Below are positions 1 to 6,716 of a DNA stretch of 64,000 nt, piece by piece. Every line of letters starts with the position of its first letter. Position 1 is the first letter of the stretch. The position numbers and the translations under genes were made by a program. The notes under the pieces were generated by a model, which was not told where the DNA came from, ran no database searches, and was given only the letters and a program-made list of their open reading frames with translations. The stretch comes from Bacteroidales bacterium (GTDB taxonomy: Bacteria > Bacteroidota > Bacteroidia > Bacteroidales > VadinHA17): positions 1 through 64,000 of the forward strand of contig PLLO01000003.1 of NCBI GenBank assembly GCA_003142255.1, in the 5' to 3' direction.

Positions 1-99
1 TCACGGTGATGTCCCCTTATACTATGTTTTCTTGAAAGTAGGAGCGGTTTGCAAAAACCGTGACAAGTCTTATAACCTTTATTGTCCGTGTTAGCAGTA
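1..99 (-). repeat. attC-like element of cassette 2, truncated by window edge
   Basis: On the minus strand this begins with tactgctaac (99-90), continues with the caataaagg box (84-76), and contains a small hairpin (cggttt/aaaccg near 45-60) and TGTC/CGGT-type motifs like those in the element at 761-1160. The first ten bases are a perfect inverted repeat of the other end of the cassette at 758-767. The distal half lies outside the window, so its full length is unknown. Confidence 0.5.
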
Positions 100-172
100 G
101 AATTTATTCCCAATATTTCAATAAATATTACTGTCAATCTCACTAAAATTGGTCATTTTAATCTTATCTTAA

Positions 173-679
173 CTATATACTATAGGAGATATCGGTAATT
201 TCAAAAACTATATCTTTCTTGGCTTGTTTTAAAATAACTTTGTCTCCAATTTTTTTATTTATTAATACCTTGGCTATGGGTGATATAAAGGAGACTTTAC
301 CTTTGGAAATATCTGCTTCATCAACGCCGACAATTTGAAAAGTCTGAATTTTTTTGGATGCTTCTATTTTGAGAGTTATTATTGCACCGAATCTTATTTC
401 ATTTTGTGGTTGCTCGTTTTGATTAACTATTTTAGCTTCAAGAATTCTGTTATTCAATAGTTGTAATTTTGCATTAATATAGTTTAACGCAATTCGTTTC
501 TCATTTTCGTTGGCATTATTCAGATTGTTTTTTTCATTGACAAGCATCTGTTTCTCAGCTAATAGTTGATTCATACCAGATGGAGTAACAAAGTTTGTCA
601 CTCCTTCTGGTAAATATGCCCTCTGTGGTACTATCGGAACTTCTTCTTGATCGTCTTCTTTAACAAATCCTCTGCTCAT
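173..679 (-). CDS. GreA/GreB-family transcription elongation factor-like protein, cassette-borne
   Basis: This 168-residue protein has a helical N-terminal half (about residues 28-85, rich in Asn, Lys, Glu and Leu) predicted to form the Gre coiled coil. A C-terminal FKBP-like Gre domain follows (about 92-168), with the typical run from FGAIITLKI through VGVDEAD, SFISPIAKVLINKKIGD and a terminal beta strand. Gre factors bind the secondary channel of RNA polymerase and stimulate cleavage of backtracked RNA. The acidic tip residues needed for cleavage cannot be assigned with confidence, so it may instead be a Gre-like competitor or regulator. It starts at ATG with no clear ribosome-binding site. 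The gene is alone between two attC-like elements and is AT-rich, which suggests acquisition as a cassette rather than being the housekeeping copy. Confidence 0.8.
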   Translation of the reverse strand: MSRGFVKEDDQEEVPIVPQRAYLPEGVTNFVTPSGMNQLLAEKQMLVNEKNNLNNANENEKRIALNYINAKLQLLNNRILEAKIVNQNEQPQNEIRFGAIITLKIEASKKIQTFQIVGVDEADISKGKVSFISPIAKVLINKKIGDKVILKQAKKDIVFEITDISYSI

Positions 680-760
680 AGCTTAATAATGTTAATCAGA
701 GTGTTCCTTTTTGGTAGTAGAAATCTTGGGTCACTCTTTTTCAGGATGGGTCATTTTTAC

Positions 761-1160
761 TGCTAACGGCCCGGCAATAAAGGGAGGTTGTGTTACCTGA
801 CGCAAGCACCGGGCAGGGTCCCGGTACTTTAGCCAGAAAACTGTCACGGTGCAAGGAGGGTATGGCGCACTTTTTGCTGTCCTGGTACAAATTTTATTGA
901 ATATTACGAGTGTCGCGGTACAAAGTTAATAAGTGGCCGAGAGGTTGTCTCGGTAGCAGAAGGTTTGTAAATGGGCACTGGCGCAGTGTCGCGGTAGAAA
1001 TTGTCTCGGAGCCATAAATTTGTCATGGTGCAGGATTTTAATTGCAGGCAGATGCACGTGTCCGGGTGCAAAGGCCATTACGAATTTGTCTAGGGTGCAG
1101 AAGCAAAAGCAAAAAGTGTGACAAACAACTTACCTTTATTGTCCGTGTTGGGTGTTAGGC
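761..1160 (-). repeat. Long attC-like inverted-repeat element of cassette 1
   Basis: This gene-free stretch (the gap between genes is 680-1249) has attC geometry on the minus strand. An outer box acccaac (1153-1147) precedes a spacer and the inner box caataaagg (1141-1133). Inner box cctttattg (783-775 on the minus strand) and the crossover-like box gttagca (767-761) close the other end. The 9-base inner boxes are perfectly complementary. The loop between them holds nine degenerate copies of TGTCNCGGTGCA on the plus strand, starting at 842, 878, 911, 946, 987, 1002, 1021, 1059 and 1087. No credible coding region is present. At about 400 bp it is far longer than typical attC sites (roughly 60-150 bp). 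Confidence 0.55.
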
Positions 1161-1249
1161 TTTTTTAGATTTGTCATGTTAGTCAAGTTCTTTTTATTAA
1201 ATGCGAATGGGTTATGTCAGTTATAAATAGTTACAGGCTTGTAAATTCT

Positions 1250-1900
1250 TTAGTTTTCATAGTAATTTATTAATAATGAATTTGAATCTCTCCAAATGAT
1301 CCATCCCAAATCAATAATTGGTCCTCCAATGTATATTGTATCTCCATTATATTTATCAGTCGAATCTTGATAGTATCCTATTTTCATCCAATTGCCAGAT
1401 ATTTCAAGTACTCTGAAGCATTCGTATTTTTTGAAATCAATTGTATCTGATTTTAAATCAGTTGTTTTATAGATTTTGTCAGTTATTTTCTTTCTTGTAA
1501 TGCATAACATACTCTTTAAATAATCGTCCCATGTGCTAAAAGTCAAAGAGCTATCAATTTTTACCCAATATTTTTCTACTGATCCATAATGGATATTTAC
1601 ATAGTACCAATTGTTTTTTTTGTCCAAACAGATCAAATCAAGATTCAATAAATTACCGTCTCCATCGAATTCCATAGGTTGTATCGGAGTCAAGAAATTG
1701 TTTGACTCTATTGTTTTTAAATTGCTTTCGCTTTTTGAAAAGGGGATCTGTTTATTTTCTATATTTTTAGTAGTGTCACCATAAAATTTTAATGTTCCAG
1801 TAGGGTTTGAAAGTCGGATTACTCCAATACCAAGCATATTGTCACTTTGAGAAAATGCAATTCTTGAAATCAAGCAGATTAACATAAATAGGTATCTCAT
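1250..1900 (-). CDS. Secreted protein of unknown function, cassette-borne
   Basis: This is a 216-residue protein when started at the ATG at 1900; a TTG seven codons upstream is less likely. Residues 1-18 (MRYLFMLICLISRIAFSQ) form a standard signal peptide, so the product is exported. The rest is rich in Trp, Tyr, Asp and Ser. Two segments (around NWYYVNIHYGSVEKYWVKI and the CFRVLEISGNWMKIGYY stretch) look like the strand-turn-WxxV/I pattern of bacterial SH3-like domains, but this is only a resemblance. I do not recognise a family. It is the first cassette gene after the putative attachment site, on the same strand as the recombinase, and is AT-rich compared with the chromosomal genes to its right. 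Confidence 0.7.
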   Translation of the reverse strand: MRYLFMLICLISRIAFSQSDNMLGIGVIRLSNPTGTLKFYGDTTKNIENKQIPFSKSESNLKTIESNNFLTPIQPMEFDGDGNLLNLDLICLDKKNNWYYVNIHYGSVEKYWVKIDSSLTFSTWDDYLKSMLCITRKKITDKIYKTTDLKSDTIDFKKYECFRVLEISGNWMKIGYYQDSTDKYNGDTIYIGGPIIDLGWIIWRDSNSLLINYYEN

Positions 1901-1945
1901 TTTTAAAATATTAGTGATCAAATGATAGTCTGTCGTGCACTTAAG

Positions 1946-1974
1946 CTTACACCCAACTTGTTTATTGCGTTAGT
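1946..1974 (-). other. Candidate attI-like site at the cassette 1 boundary
   Basis: On the minus strand the sequence actaacgcaataaacaa (about 1973-1958) leads directly into gttgggtgtaag (1957-1946). The gttgggt part fits the GTTRRRY crossover box of integron sites, and the flank carries one taac/caataaa half-site like those in the attC-like elements. This is the junction expected between a fixed attachment site and the first cassette. It could equally be an attC remnant with its centre deleted. Confidence 0.4.
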
Positions 1975-2052
1975 AAAATTACCGAAATGCAGCTGAAAAC
2001 GTGTAGATAGATGCATGTTTGGTACTTTTTGTGGTTTGATAAAATTTGACCC

Positions 2053-2652
2053 TTATTCCTGATAAACTCCCTTAACTGCTTTTAACCTCTTGCCATCCAG
2101 AATATATGTGGCCTGCAACGGTCCAAAATAAAACCTGAATGTCAATTCGTCCGACGACCTGATAGCTGTAACCATCTCCGGAGTAAAATCAATTATAAAC
2201 TTCTCGTCAAACCACATGTTGGTGCTTGTGTCTGACGTCTCATAGGAACTCACTCCTGTACTGTCAGCAGACACTAAACTGGAGGACGATGACTCAGACT
2301 CTGTCTTGAATTCAGAAACCGGTTCCACCAGTTTTAATTCGAATTTCTGCCCTCCGGCCTTCATATACCCGTCACTCTCTATCCTGAAACTGGTCGACGA
2401 CCTCGCAATTACAAAATATGCACTCGGATAAGATTCACCCCCCGATACATCTTTTACCTTCTCAAAAACGATCTTCGCCGAAGTGACTTCTGTCCTTCTC
2501 TCATCATTCCTGATGCTGACCCTTGCTATCCGCTTCGAACTATTCCTGAATTCATCGTCATACGTGATAACCCGGTTGTAAAACCGTCCGGAACAACCTG
2601 CCGCCATAATCATTAATGCTATGAAAGCGAACCTGAAATCTATTTTATTCAT
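2053..2652 (-). CDS. Lipoprotein of unknown function
   Basis: This 199-residue protein starts at the ATG at 2652, two codons after a GTG that is also in frame. The first 22 residues form a lipoprotein signal ending in MAAGC, so the mature protein would be anchored by Cys. The middle has a Ser/Thr-rich, probably disordered stretch (about 115-145). The C-terminal part has beta-strand character (DELTFRFYFGPLQATYIL). I do not recognise a family. The start lies only about 40 bases after the recombinase stop codon at 2692, so both may be cotranscribed. It sits between the recombinase and the first cassette and is less AT-rich than the cassettes, so it is probably part of the fixed platform. Confidence 0.75.
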   Translation of the reverse strand: MNKIDFRFAFIALMIMAAGCSGRFYNRVITYDDEFRNSSKRIARVSIRNDERRTEVTSAKIVFEKVKDVSGGESYPSAYFVIARSSTSFRIESDGYMKAGGQKFELKLVEPVSEFKTESESSSSSLVSADSTGVSSYETSDTSTNMWFDEKFIIDFTPEMVTAIRSSDELTFRFYFGPLQATYILDGKRLKAVKGVYQE

Positions 2653-2691
2653 AACCACCGGAATTTTAAGGTTAATAAATCTTATTCCTGA

Positions 2692-4215
2692 TTACTTTAT
2701 GTCCAGATCCTCAATAGGACTCCTCACTGCAATAAGATTACGCCGGCTGACATGAGTGTAAATTTCCGTGGTCCTCGAACTCCTGTGCCCTAAGAGCTCC
2801 TGTATGTACTTGATGTCCAGCCCGCTCTCATGCAGGTGCGTGGCATAGCTGTGCCTCAGGCTGTGTACCCCGACTTCCTTGTTTATTCCGGCCTTTTTCA
2901 AGGCCTGCTTGAAAACATTGTAAACGCTTTCAACCGAATATTTCCCGCCACCCTGGCCTTCAAACAGATATGTGACCGGACGATAGCCGGCAACGTATTC
3001 ATCAAGCTTTGCCCATACTTTGTCCGAAACCGGCACCATCCTGTCCACACGCCCTTTGCCCTCCCTTATATTCAATATCCCCCTGTCCCTGTCAAGATCG
3101 GTCAGCTTTATATTGGTCGCCTCCGATCTTCTTAACCCGCATGAGTAAATCATCCATAAAAGAAGTTTGTGCTTTATATTCCTGGCCGAACCCAGAATTC
3201 TCGTGATCTCATCTTTCGAAAAGACCTTCGGCAATGCCCTGCTGCGCCTCGGCCTCTCCATTATCTGCGGAATTACCTTACCCTTGCCCGCGATCTCATA
3301 ATAAGTCTTTACTGCAGAAATCATCTGGTTCTGATATGATGCCGAAAAACCGAGCTTCACAATGAACGAGTCCATGAAATCAGATACATCATTCTGAGTG
3401 ATCTTTGCAGGATCCTTTTCATTATAATACTTGAAAAACACTTCAAGCAGCGAAAGATAAGATACCGAGGTCCTGTTGCTGTACCGGTTCTCCTCAAGAT
3501 ACCGACGCAGAAGATCAACACCTTCAACCGCTTTTGGCATCATCTGCCTCGACCTGACCTCTTCACTGAACTCTTTTCTCTTTTCTTTCAGATCATCAGG
3601 CACGACTGATTTTTTGACTTTCACCTCAACTCCCTGAGTCGAGAAATAATCGGAGAGGGAATCGACTTTTAGCTGCGTCCACTGAAGCAGAAACTCCTTG
3701 TGGATCTTGTCGTAATAACACTTCCCGTAACTTCTGATCTCATCTATCCACTCTTTTTCGTACCGTCCCCTGAACCTGATCGATAAGCGCCCGCCTTCGT
3801 CACTGATCCGGAATTCGACCGGACCGTACCCAGATTTCAGATTCTTGTTCTTCTCCAGCTTGATGGGAGAGACGGCAGGCTTTTTCTCCAATTCATCGTC
3901 AGGAGGACTTTTTACGACAACCGTAACAGGCTTATGTTCCGGTGGTTCTCCGGTTGCCTGCCTGATGATAATATGCCGGTTGTAACTCGATGATATGGCA
4001 GATATATCCACATCTGCCTTATCTTTGAAAGCGAGGAGTATCTCCTTGATCGATTCCTCATTGTCTTCGACATACCATTGCTTGCGCGTGTTACTGAAAG
4101 CACGGACATGGAGCGACCTGACAGTTTCATCTATCACGGGATCAAAATCAAAATTGATGAAGATCCGCGGTTTTTCACGATGGAAAATCCTTTCCAGAGT
4201 AACTTTTTTGTTCAT
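2692..4215 (-). CDS. Tyrosine recombinase with duplicated N-terminal extension
   Basis: This is a site-specific recombinase of 507 residues, started at the ATG at 4215 rather than the upstream TTG. The last 270 residues are a complete XerC/D-type enzyme. A SAM-like core-binding domain (about 230-330) precedes a catalytic domain with Arg in CGLRRSEA, Lys in REGKGRVDR, HSLRHSYATHL, the second His in LLGHRSSRTT and the Tyr nucleophile in EIYTHVS. The C-terminal tail VRSPIEDL resembles the VRSPLDAL tail of IntI1. The IntI-specific insertion before HSLRH is absent. The first 210 residues hold two related modules of about 55 residues that recall HARP-like DNA-binding repeats. It lies upstream of the cassettes in the same orientation and is the obvious candidate to move them. 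Confidence 0.9.
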   Translation of the reverse strand: MNKKVTLERIFHREKPRIFINFDFDPVIDETVRSLHVRAFSNTRKQWYVEDNEESIKEILLAFKDKADVDISAISSSYNRHIIIRQATGEPPEHKPVTVVVKSPPDDELEKKPAVSPIKLEKNKNLKSGYGPVEFRISDEGGRLSIRFRGRYEKEWIDEIRSYGKCYYDKIHKEFLLQWTQLKVDSLSDYFSTQGVEVKVKKSVVPDDLKEKRKEFSEEVRSRQMMPKAVEGVDLLRRYLEENRYSNRTSVSYLSLLEVFFKYYNEKDPAKITQNDVSDFMDSFIVKLGFSASYQNQMISAVKTYYEIAGKGKVIPQIMERPRRSRALPKVFSKDEITRILGSARNIKHKLLLWMIYSCGLRRSEATNIKLTDLDRDRGILNIREGKGRVDRMVPVSDKVWAKLDEYVAGYRPVTYLFEGQGGGKYSVESVYNVFKQALKKAGINKEVGVHSLRHSYATHLHESGLDIKYIQELLGHRSSRTTEIYTHVSRRNLIAVRSPIEDLDIK

Positions 4216-4261
4216 TAGCACAGCGAGACATGATAAAAACAAATTTAATGAAAATCAATCT

Positions 4262-4318
4262 CTTGTCAAAAAAAAATGAGAGGGATTTTTCAGCTAAAAC
4301 CTGAAGAAGGCTGAAAAG
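4262..4318 (-). terminator. Possible terminator after the CsgG operon
   Basis: On the minus strand, just after the stop codon at 4319, a tttcagc/gctgaaa stem with a long loop is followed at some distance by an uninterrupted T-run (4268-4276). This is a weak intrinsic terminator at best. Confidence 0.35.
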
Positions 4319-5281
4319 TCAATTACCGGGCTTCAGATCTATTTTGAACCTGATAAAATACTGATTCCTGTCAAGAATAACATCGAAATGGTCAGCTATC
4401 TTCCTGTAATACTGGTTCTCTGAATAGAGATTAGCCTTCTGAGTGACGTTTACACTGTTGAAAAGATTCGTGATGTAAAAAGCCGAAAAGATCAGAGTCG
4501 TTAACGATGGCAGAACGTAATTCCTGTTCGGTTTATCCTTGCTAAGCTCATATTTCCATGCCGAATAAGCTCCGATCCCGAATGCTGCATTGAGCCCGAA
4601 TGCCTGAAGCGCATCGAAGTAGAAACCGGAATATGCCTGCCCGAGGCCAGGTACAATGGCAGATAACGGCAGAGCAATGCCTACATGCTTTTTACTGAAC
4701 GTTGCCGGGCCGGCTAATTCATTTTTGATCCCGGTCAACTCCTCATTGGCAATAAAGGAATTGTCAATGAGGTCGAGGTCTTTAATGCATTCCGGTTTCT
4801 GCCTGGTATTGATCTCGGCATACGCTTTCATGAAATGATACTGGTTTTTGAATAATCCGGGATCCACGATCTTGGAAAGATAAATACCGGCCCTGGTGTA
4901 TTCTTTCTGCATAAGCAGCGAATAGCTGTATTTCATTTTCAGCAGGTCAGCAATCTTATAGCGGGAGTTGTCGAGGTCAAAAATCAGATTTTCAGCTTCT
5001 TTCCAATGACCGGTAAGAAGAGATGCATCAACAGCATCGACAGCGGCATTGATCTTTTTAACCGAATCTGTTTCAAGAAGATAGCTGGAATAATTATAAA
5101 AATACGAAAGCTGGTATTCGCCTTTTTCGAGAAACTTCACACCAAGCCTTCGCAAGGTTCCCGACGAAACAAGCGTATCCTGTGAAAATAAGCTGAATGA
5201 ATTAATGGTTAAGAGAAGGATCAGGATCAATAGTCGTCCAATCCTTCTTTGCGAAGATATTGTTTGCTTTAACAGGGTCAT
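4319..5281 (-). CDS. DUF5683-like membrane protein with N-terminal TPR-like region
   Basis: This is a 320-residue protein. An N-terminal hydrophobic segment (about 15-33) ending at FSQ looks like a signal peptide. A helical region (about 40-185) with repeating aromatic and leucine spacing looks TPR-like. The region around residues 200-275 has the small-residue motif PLSAIVPGLGQAYSGFYFDALQ and two or three membrane segments, as in DUF5683-type proteins of Bacteroidota. No enzymatic motif is visible. Its start lies inside the upstream YidD-like gene (about 80 bases overlap), so translation is likely coupled. It is the last gene of the operon beginning with CsgG, suggesting a role in envelope assembly or secretion, but no specific function can be given. 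Confidence 0.75.
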   Translation of the reverse strand: MTLLKQTISSQRRIGRLLILILLLTINSFSLFSQDTLVSSGTLRRLGVKFLEKGEYQLSYFYNYSSYLLETDSVKKINAAVDAVDASLLTGHWKEAENLIFDLDNSRYKIADLLKMKYSYSLLMQKEYTRAGIYLSKIVDPGLFKNQYHFMKAYAEINTRQKPECIKDLDLIDNSFIANEELTGIKNELAGPATFSKKHVGIALPLSAIVPGLGQAYSGFYFDALQAFGLNAAFGIGAYSAWKYELSKDKPNRNYVLPSLTTLIFSAFYITNLFNSVNVTQKANLYSENQYYRKIADHFDVILDRNQYFIRFKIDLKPGN

Positions 5282-5687
5282 ACACTTTAATGATGTTGTT
5301 TCCGAGATTAACCGGCAGATAATGCTTAAGATATTTCATGTCGAAGTTTTCCCTGAAATAGATCCGGTCCATTCCCATTATAAACCCTAAGACCGCACCA
5401 TTTTCCGACATTGCCGTCAGGGTGAAGGAGGAACAGGATGGTGAAGCAGGACATTTAGGACCCTGCCTCGGGGAAACATTATCCTGGTAATAGTTCAGCA
5501 TTTTTCTGAAGAGAGGATCTGACCGGTGCCTTTTTGCCTGATCCTGCACCTTCGTGAAACCGCCGGCGCTGACTTTCTCCCATGTCTCCCACGACTGTGA
5601 ATGCAGCGATGGGGAAACACAGGTCAGCGCAAGGGAGAAAATAATAATAAGTCTCTTTTCAGTTCTTAAGCAGCTTTTTGTATTCAT
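5202..5687 (-). CDS. YidD-like protein with an N-terminal signal peptide
   Basis: This 161-residue protein starts with a signal peptide (about 1-31, ending SLHSQ). The core around residues 65-115 carries the YidD signature: a YQDNVSPRQGPKCP segment, then PSCSSFTLTAM and a hydrophobic helix, GFIMGMDRIYF. YidD proteins are short membrane-associated factors that assist membrane protein insertion with YidC, normally about 70-100 residues and on the cytoplasmic face. Here the signal peptide and the C-terminal extension of about 50 residues imply a periplasmic or envelope location, so the classical role is doubtful. It overlaps both neighbours (29 bases with the lipoprotein gene, 80 with the DUF5683-like gene), evidence of tight coupling in one operon. 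Confidence 0.8.
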   Translation of the reverse strand: MNTKSCLRTEKRLIIIFSLALTCVSPSLHSQSWETWEKVSAGGFTKVQDQAKRHRSDPLFRKMLNYYQDNVSPRQGPKCPASPSCSSFTLTAMSENGAVLGFIMGMDRIYFRENFDMKYLKHYLPVNLGNNIIKVYDPVKANNIFAKKDWTTIDPDPSLNH

Positions 5688-6696
5688 CGGGAGTGAGGCC
5701 GTAGTTCTTCATGAAATATCCATCAGGGTACGACTTCCACGTTTCATCGCCATATTCATACTTGAATTCAAAAGTGATAGGAATTGAGAGCCCGATTTCC
5801 ATCAGAAGGGCGTTGGCAATCTGCGTTCCGGCCCAGCTTCCAGCATTAGCCATGAACTCTTTCTTGAGATCTTCACTGTCGGGCATGGGAGCATAGAATG
5901 TCATGGCTGCCGAATAATCCTGCATGGCTTTGTCTTTTTCGGCCACAGGTATCTGGTTAAACTTGTTGAAGCCCCCGAAAGCAATTACTTCATGCTTTTT
6001 GATATCAAGAGCCATTATATGAATGACGACATAGACTGTTTTTACCTTCTTGATACCCATCCTGTAATAGTTATATACAGCCGAGATAGCCATTGTGGGT
6101 AGGTAAGCTACGAGGCCAGTCAGCCCCAGGAAGGTCAAGGGCGTTCCTAAAGGGTTCGAAGGCAGGACGCCTGTCTGGGTGTTTTTTGACACCCTGGCAA
6201 TGATCAGGACATCGGCGCCTACATCCTCACCGGCTTTATAAAGAAGGTTGTAATTCGGGGTCATCCCGAACCCGGCATCTTCGGGCGACTTGATATATTT
6301 TGCCTGCAGCCCCAGGAATCCGTATTCCTGTTTCGGGAAGATATCGTTCTTTTTTAAATTATCCTGCGGCAGCTTGTTAAGCATTATCTGCTTATTGACC
6401 AGCTTCATCCTGTTTTTTTTCCACAAAGCCTCTGTAAGCGAGTTTGTTACAACCAGCCCTACATCGTTATAGGCAGGGATCCTGTTAAAAGCGCCGACAC
6501 ATCCATACAGCAAATATCCCTTGCAGAAGCCTTCATCTTCCGACCAGTCCACCACAGGGAGAACGGCAACAGTTGTTTTTGCTGAAGTTATTTTTTCATT
6601 AAGCTTCTCTCCTCCGGTCATCATAAGTGCGTTTGGAGCGCACGAAGCTGCCACGAGAGCAACAGAAGCGATAAGGTAAAATTTAAAGTTTCTCAT
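5659..6696 (-). CDS. Lipoprotein, CsgG-operon partner
   Basis: This is a 345-residue protein when started at the ATG at 6696, giving a clean lipoprotein signal ending VAASC. An in-frame ATG at 6723 would add nine residues and place hydrophilic sequence before the signal. The mature part starts with an alpha/beta segment (TTVAVLPVVDW) followed by a helix (VVTNSLTEALWKKNRMKLVNKQIM), a layout like CsgG or TolB-type domains that bind in the periplasm. A hydrophobic Gly/Leu-rich stretch (about 185-215) may insert into or contact the membrane. I do not recognise the family precisely. It follows the CsgG gene almost without a gap and overlaps the YidD-like gene, so it probably works with CsgG at the outer membrane. 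Confidence 0.75.
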   Translation of the reverse strand: MRNFKFYLIASVALVAASCAPNALMMTGGEKLNEKITSAKTTVAVLPVVDWSEDEGFCKGYLLYGCVGAFNRIPAYNDVGLVVTNSLTEALWKKNRMKLVNKQIMLNKLPQDNLKKNDIFPKQEYGFLGLQAKYIKSPEDAGFGMTPNYNLLYKAGEDVGADVLIIARVSKNTQTGVLPSNPLGTPLTFLGLTGLVAYLPTMAISAVYNYYRMGIKKVKTVYVVIHIMALDIKKHEVIAFGGFNKFNQIPVAEKDKAMQDYSAAMTFYAPMPDSEDLKKEFMANAGSWAGTQIANALLMEIGLSIPITFEFKYEYGDETWKSYPDGYFMKNYGLTPDEYKKLLKN

Positions 6697-6716
6697 TATT
6701 ATCAGGTTTTTATGTT

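Larger units (their letters stand above)
1..1957 (-). mobile_element. Integron-like cassette array (two single-gene cassettes)
   Basis: Two minus-strand genes alternate with related inverted-repeat elements. Reading on the minus strand, cassette 1 runs from about 1956 to 767 and cassette 2 from 766 off the left edge. Seen directly: the 17-base string cctttattgtccgtgtt occurs at 76-92 and at 1133-1149, about 75-100 bases downstream of each gene's stop. The start of cassette 2 (758-767) is a 10-base perfect inverted repeat of 90-99. The start of cassette 1 (1946-1957) is nearly complementary to 1147-1160. Both genes are visibly more AT-rich than the rest of the window. This matches the logic of integron cassettes (gene plus attC). 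A tyrosine recombinase lies just upstream (2692-4215). The assignment is inference, because the sites are much longer than usual attC sites and the recombinase is not a classical IntI. Confidence 0.5.

Noticed and set aside
842-1099. Repeated motif array considered as a CRISPR array
   Set aside because: The repeats are only about 12 bases, degenerate, and unevenly spaced (15-41 bases), and no cas genes are present.
2692-4215. Recombinase considered as a classical integron integrase IntI
   Set aside because: The insertion between the middle and last catalytic patches that defines IntI is absent, and the N-terminal extension is unlike IntI. Only the tail and context are integron-like.
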